A stretch of DNA of 64,000 bases from Cyanobacteria bacterium SZAS LIN-3. GTDB taxonomy: Bacteria > Cyanobacteriota > Vampirovibrionia > Obscuribacterales > Obscuribacteraceae. Shown one piece after another: positions 43,506 to 51,618 of this stretch. Location: positions 1 to 64,000 of the forward strand of contig JAFEAV010000025.1 in assembly GCA_018266215.1 (NCBI GenBank). Reading direction: 5' to 3'. The first letter of the stretch is position 1, and each line of letters begins with the position of its first letter. The notes beneath the pieces were generated by a model that was not told where the DNA came from, made no database searches, and saw nothing but the letters and a program-made list of their open reading frames with translations. A program made the translations under genes and the position numbers.

Positions 43506-44258
43506 ATGACTTCCCAGCAATTAGTTGATAACGGGCGGATTACCGCAGTTGAGAGGAGCATTTTTTCCTCCTCACAGTGGTTGTCGTACTTCGAAAACAA
43601 CTGGAAAAACAAGGCCCGCCCTGCTCTCCCTGAAAAAATTGCGCTTGCCGATAATGTACGCCAACCGATTATCAGATCCCTGCAACGCTTTCAAATTGGC
43701 GAAAGCGGCGATGGCGCCTATCTGAAAAAATTCGCCGCCGCCTCGAACGATCCGATTTACGAGCAGTGCATAGATCTTTTCGTTAAAGAAGAAAATACGC
43801 ACGCCGCAATTCTGGCCCAGATGATCAGCGGCCTGGACGGACAATTAATCACCTGGCACTGGTCCAACCTTCTGTTTACAAACCTGAGACGTATGGTGGG
43901 TTTGAAGACCGAGCTGTTTGTGCTTTTAATAGCCGAAATTATCGGCAAGTGCTTCTACAAAGTTTGCGCCGACAATCTCGAAAACCGGGCAATGAAAGAC
44001 ACGTTCACAGCAATAGTCATGGATGAAATCTTCCATCTGGAGTTTCACTCCACCTTCATGCGCAAAGCCATGCACAACTACAGCCACACGGCGCGTAGAC
44101 TGGTTTACTTTGGCTGGTACGCCCTTTTCTTTGGCGCCTGCGTCGTCTTCATAGCCGACCACCGCGCCGCGCTGAAAGCCCTCAAAGTTACTCCCACGGC
44201 CTTCTTCAAAGACTGCATGGGCACCTTTGACCACGCCGCCGCCAAATCACTGCTTTAA
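43506..44258 (+). CDS. Ferritin-like di-iron carboxylate protein
   Basis: A 250-residue helical protein with the classic spacing of a ferritin-like di-iron site: E66 in helix A, E96-x-x-H99 in helix B (KEENTHA), E144 in helix C (IAEIIG) and E174-x-x-H177 in helix D (MDEIFHLEFH). The set of six ligands fits an oxygen-activating or ferroxidase centre rather than iron storage. After the fourth helix a hydrophobic segment (RLVYFGWYALFFGACVVFIA, about 198-217) suggests membrane attachment, as in some di-iron desaturase- or alternative-oxidase-like enzymes. The substrate is unknown. It is a single gene, divergent from the unknown gene at 43272. Confidence 0.78.
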   Translation: MTSQQLVDNGRITAVERSIFSSSQWLSYFENNWKNKARPALPEKIALADNVRQPIIRSLQRFQIGESGDGAYLKKFAAASNDPIYEQCIDLFVKEENTHAAILAQMISGLDGQLITWHWSNLLFTNLRRMVGLKTELFVLLIAEIIGKCFYKVCADNLENRAMKDTFTAIVMDEIFHLEFHSTFMRKAMHNYSHTARRLVYFGWYALFFGACVVFIADHRAALKALKVTPTAFFKDCMGTFDHAAAKSLL

Positions 44259-44292
44259 GCCTTAAATCAGTTCTTGTAGTCGGTTCTGGCCG

Positions 44293-46920
44293 TCAGTCTT
44301 TGCCGTCGGCCGCGCCAACAGGCTGCGCCGGCCTGGCCGCCACTCGGCCTTCCTCAGGCTCCGGTCCCTGGGGCTTCTGCCCAAAATCGAGACGGACCTT
44401 AAACTCACTGTTGAAGACCAGTCTGGCATCGTAGGTGCCCGAGCCGTCCTTCTTTTTGAAACCCTTGAGCAAACCGGTGCTGCGCGCCGTAATCAGCTCA
44501 ATCATTTCCTCGTCAGTCAGTACGCGCCCGTACTGCTCGCGCCATATGCTCAATGTGCAGCCCTCTTTCCAGCGGCTGCAGCCGGCCCCCTTGGGCGTCT
44601 GGCGCACGGTGCCCTGACCGCACTGGGGACAGGTGCCCAGTCCGGCGGAAGATTTAGGCGGGCCTCCGGCCGCACCATCGGCGGCACCGGCCTGGGCAGG
44701 AGATGCAAATCCCTGCAGGCCGACCTTAAAGTCTTCACCAATGACCAGCACGGCGTCATAGGTGCCCGAGCCGTCCTTTTTCTTAAAGCCCTTAATTTCC
44801 TTGGTCTGCCCCTTCAATATCAGATCCTTTATCTGGTTATCGCTCAGAGTTTTACCCCTTTGCTCCCGCCAGATTGTGAAGGTGCAGCCTTCCTTCCAGC
44901 GGTGACAGCCGGCGCCCTTGGGCGTGGGGCGGACGACGCCCTGCTTGCACTGGGGGCAGGGTCCGATACCGTCGGTGGGTTTGGGCGTAATGGCCGCGGT
45001 AGTGCTGATGACCTCGGGCAAAATCTTGCGCACAAAGCCGGCGATGTCTTCCTCAAATTTATTCAGTTGCAGCTTGCCGTCCTGCATATCAGCCAGGCGC
45101 TGCTCCCAGGTGGCAGTTAAAGCGATATCGCGCAGGTCGTTATGAATCTGACTTATCAGGGCGCGGCCTTTTTCGGTCGGTGCCAGGCTCTTCTTATTGC
45201 GCTCGATGTAGCCGGTCTGCAACAGTCGCTCGATAATGGCGGCACGCGTTGCCGGCGTCCCCAGGCCCTTCTGCTTCATGTAACTGGCCAGGTCCTCATC
45301 GTCGAGTTCCTGTCCGGCGTTTTTCATAGCCGTCAGCAGCGAACCATCGTCGTACGGTTTCGGCGGGCTGGTCTTACTTTCCTTCAAATCATTCTTTGTC
45401 TTTTTAACTTCCTGGTCCTTAGCCAGGGGCGGCAGAGTCTGGGCCTCATCAGCGGAGTCTTTGCCCTCCTTGCCCTCGCCGTCTTTATCTTTGGCCTTGC
45501 GGGTCTTTTTCTTCTCTTCCTCATTGGCCTTGGGATCGACCACGGTCCAGCCGGGATCGGTCAGGACCACGCCCTTGGCGCGGAAAGAATGTTCGGCCAG
45601 GGCGATAATGGCGGTTGTTTCATCGCGCACTTCGGGCGGCAGGAAAATACTGAGAAAGCGCATGGCCACAAGCTGATAGACATTGCTCTGCTTCTCGGGC
45701 AGATTAGACGGCGGCGTATTGTGGGTGGGAATTATGGCGTGGTGGTCGGTGAGCTTGGTGTCGTCGACATAGCTCTTGGTCAGCTTGGGACGCAGCAGTC
45801 CGGCCGTTATCGATCCCGGGACGATTTTTTCGGCGGCAAAGGCAGCCAGGACCTTGGGGCTGGTACCGGGGGATTTGAGCACAGTGGAAAGTATGCGCGG
45901 CAATTCCTGCACCATATCGGTAGAGAGATGGCGCGATTCAGTACGGGGATAGGAAATCAGCTTGTGCTCTTCGTACAGACTCTGAGCAATGGTCAGCGTT
46001 TCCGCCGCCGTATAACCAAATCGCTTATTAGCCTCTTTTTGCAGGGTGAGCAAATCGTAGAGCGCCGGTGCCTTTGTTTTCTTTTCTGAAGTAACGACAG
46101 ATACGACTTTGCCTTTATCTAAAGGCGTTATCGCTTTAACTATCGCCTGGGCCTGCGCCTTATCCGTAAGGCGGGTCTGGGGCTCGGCTCCGGGGGTTAT
46201 ATAGCGGGCGACAAAGCCGGGCTCAAAGGTAGCGAGGATTTCGTAAAAAGGTTTGGATTGAAAATTTTCAATCACCAGCTGTCTATCAACAATCAGCGCC
46301 AGCGTCGGTGTTTGCACCCGACCGACCGTGCACAACTGCCGGTTGATATTTGTATAAGCGCGGGTGAAATTGAGACCCACAACCCAATCGGCATGAGCAC
46401 GCGCGGTGGCGGCGCTGGCCAGATTATCAAAATCGGCTGAAGGCTTGAGTTTGGTCAGACCGTCTTTAATGGCATCTGAGGTAAGCGAGCTTATCCACAA
46501 TCGCTCGAAGCTTTTGGTGCAGCCTGTGAGCTTATAAATCAGTCTGAATATATGTTCGCCCTCTCGCCCGGCGTCAGTTGCGCAGACGATAGATGTGACG
46601 GCGGGGTCGAGGAAAAATTTCTTGATCACGTTAAATTGATTTTTTGTTTTATCAACTACGCGATATTTCCATTCCTCGGGCAGCATGGGCAGCTGATTAA
46701 GGCGCCAGGGCGGGGCCCAGGCCGGATTCATTTCCTCCGGCTCGGCCAGGGTGACGAGGTGGCCAAAGGCGTACGTAACAACGTATCCGTTGCCCTCGTA
46801 GTACCCGTCCTTTTTGTTTTTGGCCCCGACAACCGCGGCAATATCCCGGGCTACCGAGGGCTTCTCGGTCAGAACGACTTTCAATATGCAATCCTGGGAA
46901 GAGACGCTATTTTTGCGCAT
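44293..46920 (-). CDS. topB: DNA topoisomerase III (type IA) with two C-terminal repeats
   Basis: About 875 residues; the ATG at 46920 is preferred over an in-frame TTG nine bases upstream. The Toprim domain starts KVVLTEKPSVARDIAAVVG and has VCATDAGREGEHIFRLIY (acidic metal site). The active-site Tyr is in LISYPRTESRHLS near residue 322. A Lys/Glu-rich insertion follows at about 465-510. The C-terminus has two copies of a roughly 85-residue module beginning CPQCKQGVVRPTPKGAGCHRWKEGC and CPQCGQGTVRQTPKGAGCSRWKEGC, each with four Cys that may bind zinc, followed by a GFKKKDGSGTYDA segment. The enzyme relaxes or decatenates single-strand-containing DNA. One CGATATCG core lies at 45123. Confidence 0.93.
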   Translation of the reverse strand: MRKNSVSSQDCILKVVLTEKPSVARDIAAVVGAKNKKDGYYEGNGYVVTYAFGHLVTLAEPEEMNPAWAPPWRLNQLPMLPEEWKYRVVDKTKNQFNVIKKFFLDPAVTSIVCATDAGREGEHIFRLIYKLTGCTKSFERLWISSLTSDAIKDGLTKLKPSADFDNLASAATARAHADWVVGLNFTRAYTNINRQLCTVGRVQTPTLALIVDRQLVIENFQSKPFYEILATFEPGFVARYITPGAEPQTRLTDKAQAQAIVKAITPLDKGKVVSVVTSEKKTKAPALYDLLTLQKEANKRFGYTAAETLTIAQSLYEEHKLISYPRTESRHLSTDMVQELPRILSTVLKSPGTSPKVLAAFAAEKIVPGSITAGLLRPKLTKSYVDDTKLTDHHAIIPTHNTPPSNLPEKQSNVYQLVAMRFLSIFLPPEVRDETTAIIALAEHSFRAKGVVLTDPGWTVVDPKANEEEKKKTRKAKDKDGEGKEGKDSADEAQTLPPLAKDQEVKKTKNDLKESKTSPPKPYDDGSLLTAMKNAGQELDDEDLASYMKQKGLGTPATRAAIIERLLQTGYIERNKKSLAPTEKGRALISQIHNDLRDIALTATWEQRLADMQDGKLQLNKFEEDIAGFVRKILPEVISTTAAITPKPTDGIGPCPQCKQGVVRPTPKGAGCHRWKEGCTFTIWREQRGKTLSDNQIKDLILKGQTKEIKGFKKKDGSGTYDAVLVIGEDFKVGLQGFASPAQAGAADGAAGGPPKSSAGLGTCPQCGQGTVRQTPKGAGCSRWKEGCTLSIWREQYGRVLTDEEMIELITARSTGLLKGFKKKDGSGTYDARLVFNSEFKVRLDFGQKPQGPEPEEGRVAARPAQPVGAADGKD

Positions 46921-47029
46921 CTCGGGCAAAAGGTAAAGATAAGCCGATGGTCGTACATTATCTATTTCCAGGGGATCAACCCTGCCCCCGGCGTATATAC
47001 CAGGGCATGCACAGCAAGCAAATTAAGAT

Positions 47030-48208
47030 TCAGGAGCCCTGACCGGCCACTCCGATTTTCACCAGATGGTCCAGGCTATCTTCGGTCAAAGTAATGATGC
47101 GGCGCAGCTTGGCGCTGGTCAGGCGGGGAAATTCCAGAAACGGCACCTGGTGGATAAAACTTACCGAGGATATCGTTTGACGGGTAGGATCCGAATTAAT
47201 CGACCAGAGCCAGAGCTTAAATTGATCTCCGACGATATCGGGTCGCAGAAGCAATTCGCGAATAGGGTCCACACTGAGCATCATCTGTAAAACCTGCGGG
47301 TCGGATGCCTTTACCTGATACTGGTCGCCACCATCTACGGTGGCAATGCCGGTGCGGATTTTTTTACGCGCGCCTACCGCCTGCGCGATGCTGGTGTAGA
47401 GGCCGACCAGATTGCGCTCCCAGTTTGGCCTGTAGGCCTTATCTTCAACGCCAAAAGAAAGCTTGACCGGTTTGAGTGGTTCAAACTTAGCGTCGACAGT
47501 AACAACCACATCTTTAAAAACAGTGTCATAACTGCAAGACAATCGGATCTTCCACTTCTTGTAGCGCTTCTCCAGAGTGGGGCCGGGCACGGTCAGATCC
47601 TTAACGTCAAAGGTCAGTGGCGGCGTGTATTCGGCGTCAATATCGGAAGCAAGGCGCGTCCAGCGTTCGCACACATCCATCAGGCCATAGCGAATATTGA
47701 GAGTCGGCAAAACCCGACGAATATCGCGCCAGGTCCAGCCATCGCGCTCCTGGCTTTTATCCAGGAAGCCCAGCTTTAGACACTGCAGCCATTCCACCTC
47801 GGCCAGAGCTTCGATCTGATAGCGATCATCGGCGGAGCCGGAAAGGTCCAGCTCGGCAAGGTTTTGCAACGGATAAATATAGTCGATGTAATTATCGGGC
47901 AGGGTGATATCGCCCAAATCCAGACAGCAAAGTCCACTTAGATGCTGGAGGTGTTCCAGGTCCTCCGGCTGCAGTGTTTTGTCGCGCAGACAGAGCGACC
48001 ACAAATCATCGGGTTCGAGGTCTTCGAGAAAGTTCAAACCATCCTGGGGCAAGCGCCGCAGCACAAGCAAAATCAGTTCATTGATCGGAACACTGATGCG
48101 GCCCTGGGCTTCACCAAGATAAATTTCCTCGTCCTGATAGACGGCAAAAATCTGACCGAGGGATCGGTCGGGTGGAAATCTCAATACTCGCGCGTCGTCC
48201 TGGCGCAT
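47030..48208 (-). CDS. LRR-like protein of unknown function
   Basis: A 392-residue protein. Residues about 60-165 contain leucine-rich-repeat-like turns (LWSLCLRDKTLQPEDLEHLQHLSGLCCLDLGDITLPDNYI; NLAELDLSGSADD; WLQCLKLGFLD). The C-terminal 200 residues include WKIRLSCSYDTVFKDVVVTVDAKFEPLKPVKLSFGV and ISSVSFIHQVPFLEFPRLTSAKLRRIITLTEDSLDHLV. No signal peptide or membrane segment is seen. The kinase at 51619-53787 has a similar LRR tail, so a related interaction role is possible. It is alone on the minus strand, with about 110 bases of non-coding DNA before topB. Confidence 0.6.
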   Translation of the reverse strand: MRQDDARVLRFPPDRSLGQIFAVYQDEEIYLGEAQGRISVPINELILLVLRRLPQDGLNFLEDLEPDDLWSLCLRDKTLQPEDLEHLQHLSGLCCLDLGDITLPDNYIDYIYPLQNLAELDLSGSADDRYQIEALAEVEWLQCLKLGFLDKSQERDGWTWRDIRRVLPTLNIRYGLMDVCERWTRLASDIDAEYTPPLTFDVKDLTVPGPTLEKRYKKWKIRLSCSYDTVFKDVVVTVDAKFEPLKPVKLSFGVEDKAYRPNWERNLVGLYTSIAQAVGARKKIRTGIATVDGGDQYQVKASDPQVLQMMLSVDPIRELLLRPDIVGDQFKLWLWSINSDPTRQTISSVSFIHQVPFLEFPRLTSAKLRRIITLTEDSLDHLVKIGVAGQGS

Positions 48209-48433
48209 GGCGATAGTGTTTCGGCCTGCCTTTAATTAAGATGCCTGAATATAGTAAGCCTATATGGCCAGATATTACCCCAGCAGGATCTTTCCTAAAC
48301 CTCACAGGGTAAGGCTTGAGCGCGTCCAGGCCGGCACTCGGGCGAATACCTCAATCGTGTGACCGATAAGATCACAACCAGAGCCGGGGCGGCTGGGTAG
48401 ATAAATACCGGGGACAGAAAGGATAGCAGGGCC

Positions 48434-48979
48434 ATGGACTTACTGGAGACAGAGCGGCTGATATTGAGGGACTTGCGCCTCACCGACTGCGATGACATCG
48501 TGCGCTTCGCCAATGATTCGGCACTCAATTACAATCTCAGCTTCGGCGATCTGAAGCGCGAAGACGGGGCCCGCAAGTACATCAAAAAGTCCCTGGCCGA
48601 AGGCGACCGCCGACTGAGCTACAAACTGGCGATCCTGCTCAAGCCTGACAGGGAGCTGATTGGCTCCTGCTGGCTGGATATCACCAGTGAAGCGCACCAG
48701 CGCGGCTCGATTGGTTATTTCATCGCCCAGAGCCACTGGGGCCGGGGCTACGCAACAGAAGCGGCCCGCGCTCTCATTACTTTCGGCCTGGAAAAAATGC
48801 AGTTGCAGCGCATCGAAGCCACCTGCGACGCCGATCACGCAGCCACACGCAAGGTCCTGGAAAAAGCGGGGATGAAACGCGAGGCGCGCATGCGGCAGAA
48901 GCGAAGACGAGAAGCGGTCTGGACAGACAGCTGCCTCTATGCGGTCATTGCTCCGCGGGTTTCAAATATGACAGAATAG
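48434..48979 (+). CDS. GNAT N-acetyltransferase (RimJ/RimL type)
   Basis: A 181-residue GNAT enzyme. It opens with the family sequence LLETERLILRDLRLTDCDDIVRFAND, and the acetyl-CoA loop is in YFIAQSHWGRGYATEAARALITFG (Q-x-x-G-x-G/A pattern, about residues 98-110). The later AATRKVLEKAGMKREARMRQ is typical of RimJ/RimL-like acetyltransferases that modify N-termini or small-molecule amines. The target is unknown. The gene ends 26 bases before glgP on the same strand, and a hairpin between them can hide the glgP ribosome-binding site. Confidence 0.9.
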   Translation: MDLLETERLILRDLRLTDCDDIVRFANDSALNYNLSFGDLKREDGARKYIKKSLAEGDRRLSYKLAILLKPDRELIGSCWLDITSEAHQRGSIGYFIAQSHWGRGYATEAARALITFGLEKMQLQRIEATCDADHAATRKVLEKAGMKREARMRQKRRREAVWTDSCLYAVIAPRVSNMTE

Positions 48980-48980
48980 G

Positions 48981-48994
48981 CCTCCCTTCGGAGG
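48981..48994 (+). promoter_or_regulatory. Hairpin hiding the glgP ribosome-binding site
   Basis: CCTCC (48981-48985) is a perfect complement of GGAGG (48990-48994), the Shine-Dalgarno of glgP, with a CTTC loop. The 5-bp stem could reduce initiation unless melted by ribosomes finishing the GNAT gene two bases upstream, giving translational coupling. Confidence 0.5.
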
Positions 48995-49005
48995 AACTCT
49001 AGTCA

Positions 49006-51609
49006 ATGGATAAGAGTGACAAAAACCCCCAGATTGTTGTCGAGGATGACCGCACAGGCACAAGCGTAGAGACATTGCGCCGCGCCATGGCCGACCATCT
49101 GTTTTACAGCCTGGGGCGCGTGCCCGAAATGGCGACCAAGCAAGACCTCTACCTGGCCGTTGCCCTGACGGTCCGCGACCGCCTATTGCACCGCTGGCTC
49201 AATACCGCCGAAACTTACTTCCACCAGGATGTGCGCGTTGTCTGCTATCTCTCGGCCGAGTTTTTGATGGGGCCGCAACTGGCCAATAACCTTGTGAATC
49301 TTGGACTTTACAAGCAGTTTGATCAGGCCCTGAGCGAATCCGGTCTCAGCCTGGAAGCAATAATCGATCAAGAAGAAGAGCCGGGACTCGGCAACGGCGG
49401 CCTGGGGCGGCTGGCGGCCTGCTACCTGGACAGTATGGCAACTCTCAACATAGCCGGGGTCGGCTACGGCATCCGCTACGAATTCGGCATTTTCGACCAG
49501 GAAATTCATGACGGCTGGCAAGTGGAAATCACCGACAAATGGCTGCGTCTGGGCAATCCCTGGGAAATCGACCGCCCCGAAATGGCCCAGGCCGTGGGCT
49601 TTGGCGGCACAACCCAGAGCAGCACCGACGAGCGCGGTCGCTACAAGGTGGTCTGGACACCGGCCCATGTGATAAATGGCGTACCCTGCGACACAGTAGT
49701 ACCCGGATATCAAACCAATACGGCTAACACACTCAGACTGTGGAAAGCCGAAGCGCGAGAATCTTTCAATTTCCAGAAATTCAATGCCGGCGACTACTAT
49801 GGCGCCGTCATCGACAAGGTCTATTCCGAAAACGTCTCCAAAGTACTCTATCCAAACGACGACTTCGAGCGCGGCAAACAATTGCGTCTGGCACAACAAT
49901 ATTTCTTCGTCGCCTGCTCACTGAAAGACATGCTCCGTCTGCACATTCTGGCCGGCGGCAGTGTGGACAATTTCCACGACAAAGTGACCTGCCAGCTCAA
50001 CGACACACATCCCTCTATTGCAATTGCGGAGCTGATGCGCATTTTCGTTGACGAATACGAAATGGAATGGGAAAAAGCCTGGTACATCACCACCCGGACT
50101 TTTGCCTACACCAACCATACGCTTCTGCCCGAAGCGCTGGAGCGCTGGAATGTAGAGCTTTTCGGCGCTACGCTTCCCAGACATCTGGAAATTATTTACG
50201 AAATCAACCGTCGTTTCCTCGATGAAATACGCCTCAAGTACCCCGGTGATGAAGGCCTGGTTTCCCGTCTCTCACTGATTGATGATCAGGGCGGCAAGTA
50301 TGTGCGAATGGCGCATCTGGCCTGTGTCGGCAGCTATGCCATCAACGGTGTGGCGGCTCTGCATACCGAGCTTTTGAAAAAAGATGTACTGAGCGATTTC
50401 TATCGCATTTATCCGGAAAAATTCAGCAATAAAACCAACGGTATAACACCGCGGCGTTTCATGGCCGTCAGCAATCACGAGCTCACCGAGCTGATCACAA
50501 GCAAGATTGGCGACGGCTGGCTCTCCAAGCTGGACGAATTGAAAAAGCTGGAAAAGTTTGTCGACGACAAACAGTTTGTAAAAGACTGGCAGGCGGTTAA
50601 GCGTCTGCAAAAAGAACGCATGGCCGAATACGTCCTGGAAAAAACCGGTGTCACCGTCGATCCGGCATTTCTCTTCGACGTACAGGCCAAGCGCTTGCAC
50701 GAATACAAGCGTCAGCATCTAAATGTCCTGCACATCATCCATCTCTACAACAAACTCAAGAAAAATCCGCACCTTGAGATGACCCCCAGGACATTTTTGT
50801 TTGCGGGCAAGGCGGCGCCGGCATATATGACGGCCAAATTGATTATCAAGCTCATCACATCGGTGGCCTCGGTAGTCAACTCCGACCACGATGTCGCCAG
50901 CAAACTAAAAGTAGCTTTTGTGCCTGATTTCAACGTCAAGCTCGGTCAAATTCTCTACCCCGCCGCCGACCTCTCCGAGCAGATCTCCACCGCCGGCAAG
51001 GAGGCCTCGGGCACGGGCAATATGAAGTTTGCCCTCAACGGAGCACTGACGATAGGCACCCTGGATGGTGCCAATATTGAAATGCGCGAAGAAGTCGGGG
51101 CTGAAAACTTCTTCCTCTTCGGTCTGACAGCCGACGAGGTAGCCCACCTCAAAGCCCATGGCTACAGACCTTACGACTACTATGAGTCCAATCAAGATCT
51201 GAAAGAAGTAATAGACCTGATCGCCGACGGCACTTTCTCCTGGGGCGACAAACTATTATTCAGACCGCTTGTGGACTCGCTCCTGAACTATGACCCCTAT
51301 CTGCTCCTGGCAGATTTCGAATCCTACGTCGCCTGTCAGGAAAAAGTCTCCGACCTCTTCAGCCGGCCGGATGACTGGGCCCGTATGAGCATCTTGAACG
51401 TAGCGCGCATGGGCAAGTTTTCCTCCGACCGCTCGATTCAAGAATACTGCCGCGATATCTGGCGAGTTTCTCCGGTAAAAGTCGACATCGGCAGCTATCA
51501 GCAAAGCTCGGCCGTGCTGCGTATACAGGAGCCGGGCCTGGCCGGTGTCAAAGGGCGGGGCAAAGGCAAACCCAAGCCCGTACCCAAGCCGACCCACCCG
51601 TCCTTCTAA
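49006..51609 (+). CDS. glgP: Glycogen/alpha-glucan phosphorylase
   Basis: An 867-residue GT35 enzyme that releases glucose-1-phosphate from alpha-1,4-glucans using inorganic phosphate. The N-terminal YFHQDVRVVCYLSAEFLMGPQLANNL, the glycine-rich loop GLGNGGLGRLAACYLDSMATL and the PLP-lysine region EASGTGNMKFALNGALTIGTLDGANIEM (Lys near residue 674) are all present, as is the phosphate-site KRLHEYKRQHLN. The last 20 residues are a basic Lys/Gly/Pro tail not usual in the family. The start ATG has GAGGA ten bases upstream. It points to glycogen storage in this organism. Confidence 0.96.
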   Translation: MDKSDKNPQIVVEDDRTGTSVETLRRAMADHLFYSLGRVPEMATKQDLYLAVALTVRDRLLHRWLNTAETYFHQDVRVVCYLSAEFLMGPQLANNLVNLGLYKQFDQALSESGLSLEAIIDQEEEPGLGNGGLGRLAACYLDSMATLNIAGVGYGIRYEFGIFDQEIHDGWQVEITDKWLRLGNPWEIDRPEMAQAVGFGGTTQSSTDERGRYKVVWTPAHVINGVPCDTVVPGYQTNTANTLRLWKAEARESFNFQKFNAGDYYGAVIDKVYSENVSKVLYPNDDFERGKQLRLAQQYFFVACSLKDMLRLHILAGGSVDNFHDKVTCQLNDTHPSIAIAELMRIFVDEYEMEWEKAWYITTRTFAYTNHTLLPEALERWNVELFGATLPRHLEIIYEINRRFLDEIRLKYPGDEGLVSRLSLIDDQGGKYVRMAHLACVGSYAINGVAALHTELLKKDVLSDFYRIYPEKFSNKTNGITPRRFMAVSNHELTELITSKIGDGWLSKLDELKKLEKFVDDKQFVKDWQAVKRLQKERMAEYVLEKTGVTVDPAFLFDVQAKRLHEYKRQHLNVLHIIHLYNKLKKNPHLEMTPRTFLFAGKAAPAYMTAKLIIKLITSVASVVNSDHDVASKLKVAFVPDFNVKLGQILYPAADLSEQISTAGKEASGTGNMKFALNGALTIGTLDGANIEMREEVGAENFFLFGLTADEVAHLKAHGYRPYDYYESNQDLKEVIDLIADGTFSWGDKLLFRPLVDSLLNYDPYLLLADFESYVACQEKVSDLFSRPDDWARMSILNVARMGKFSSDRSIQEYCRDIWRVSPVKVDIGSYQQSSAVLRIQEPGLAGVKGRGKGKPKPVPKPTHPSF

Positions 51610-51618
51610 GCAAGGACC

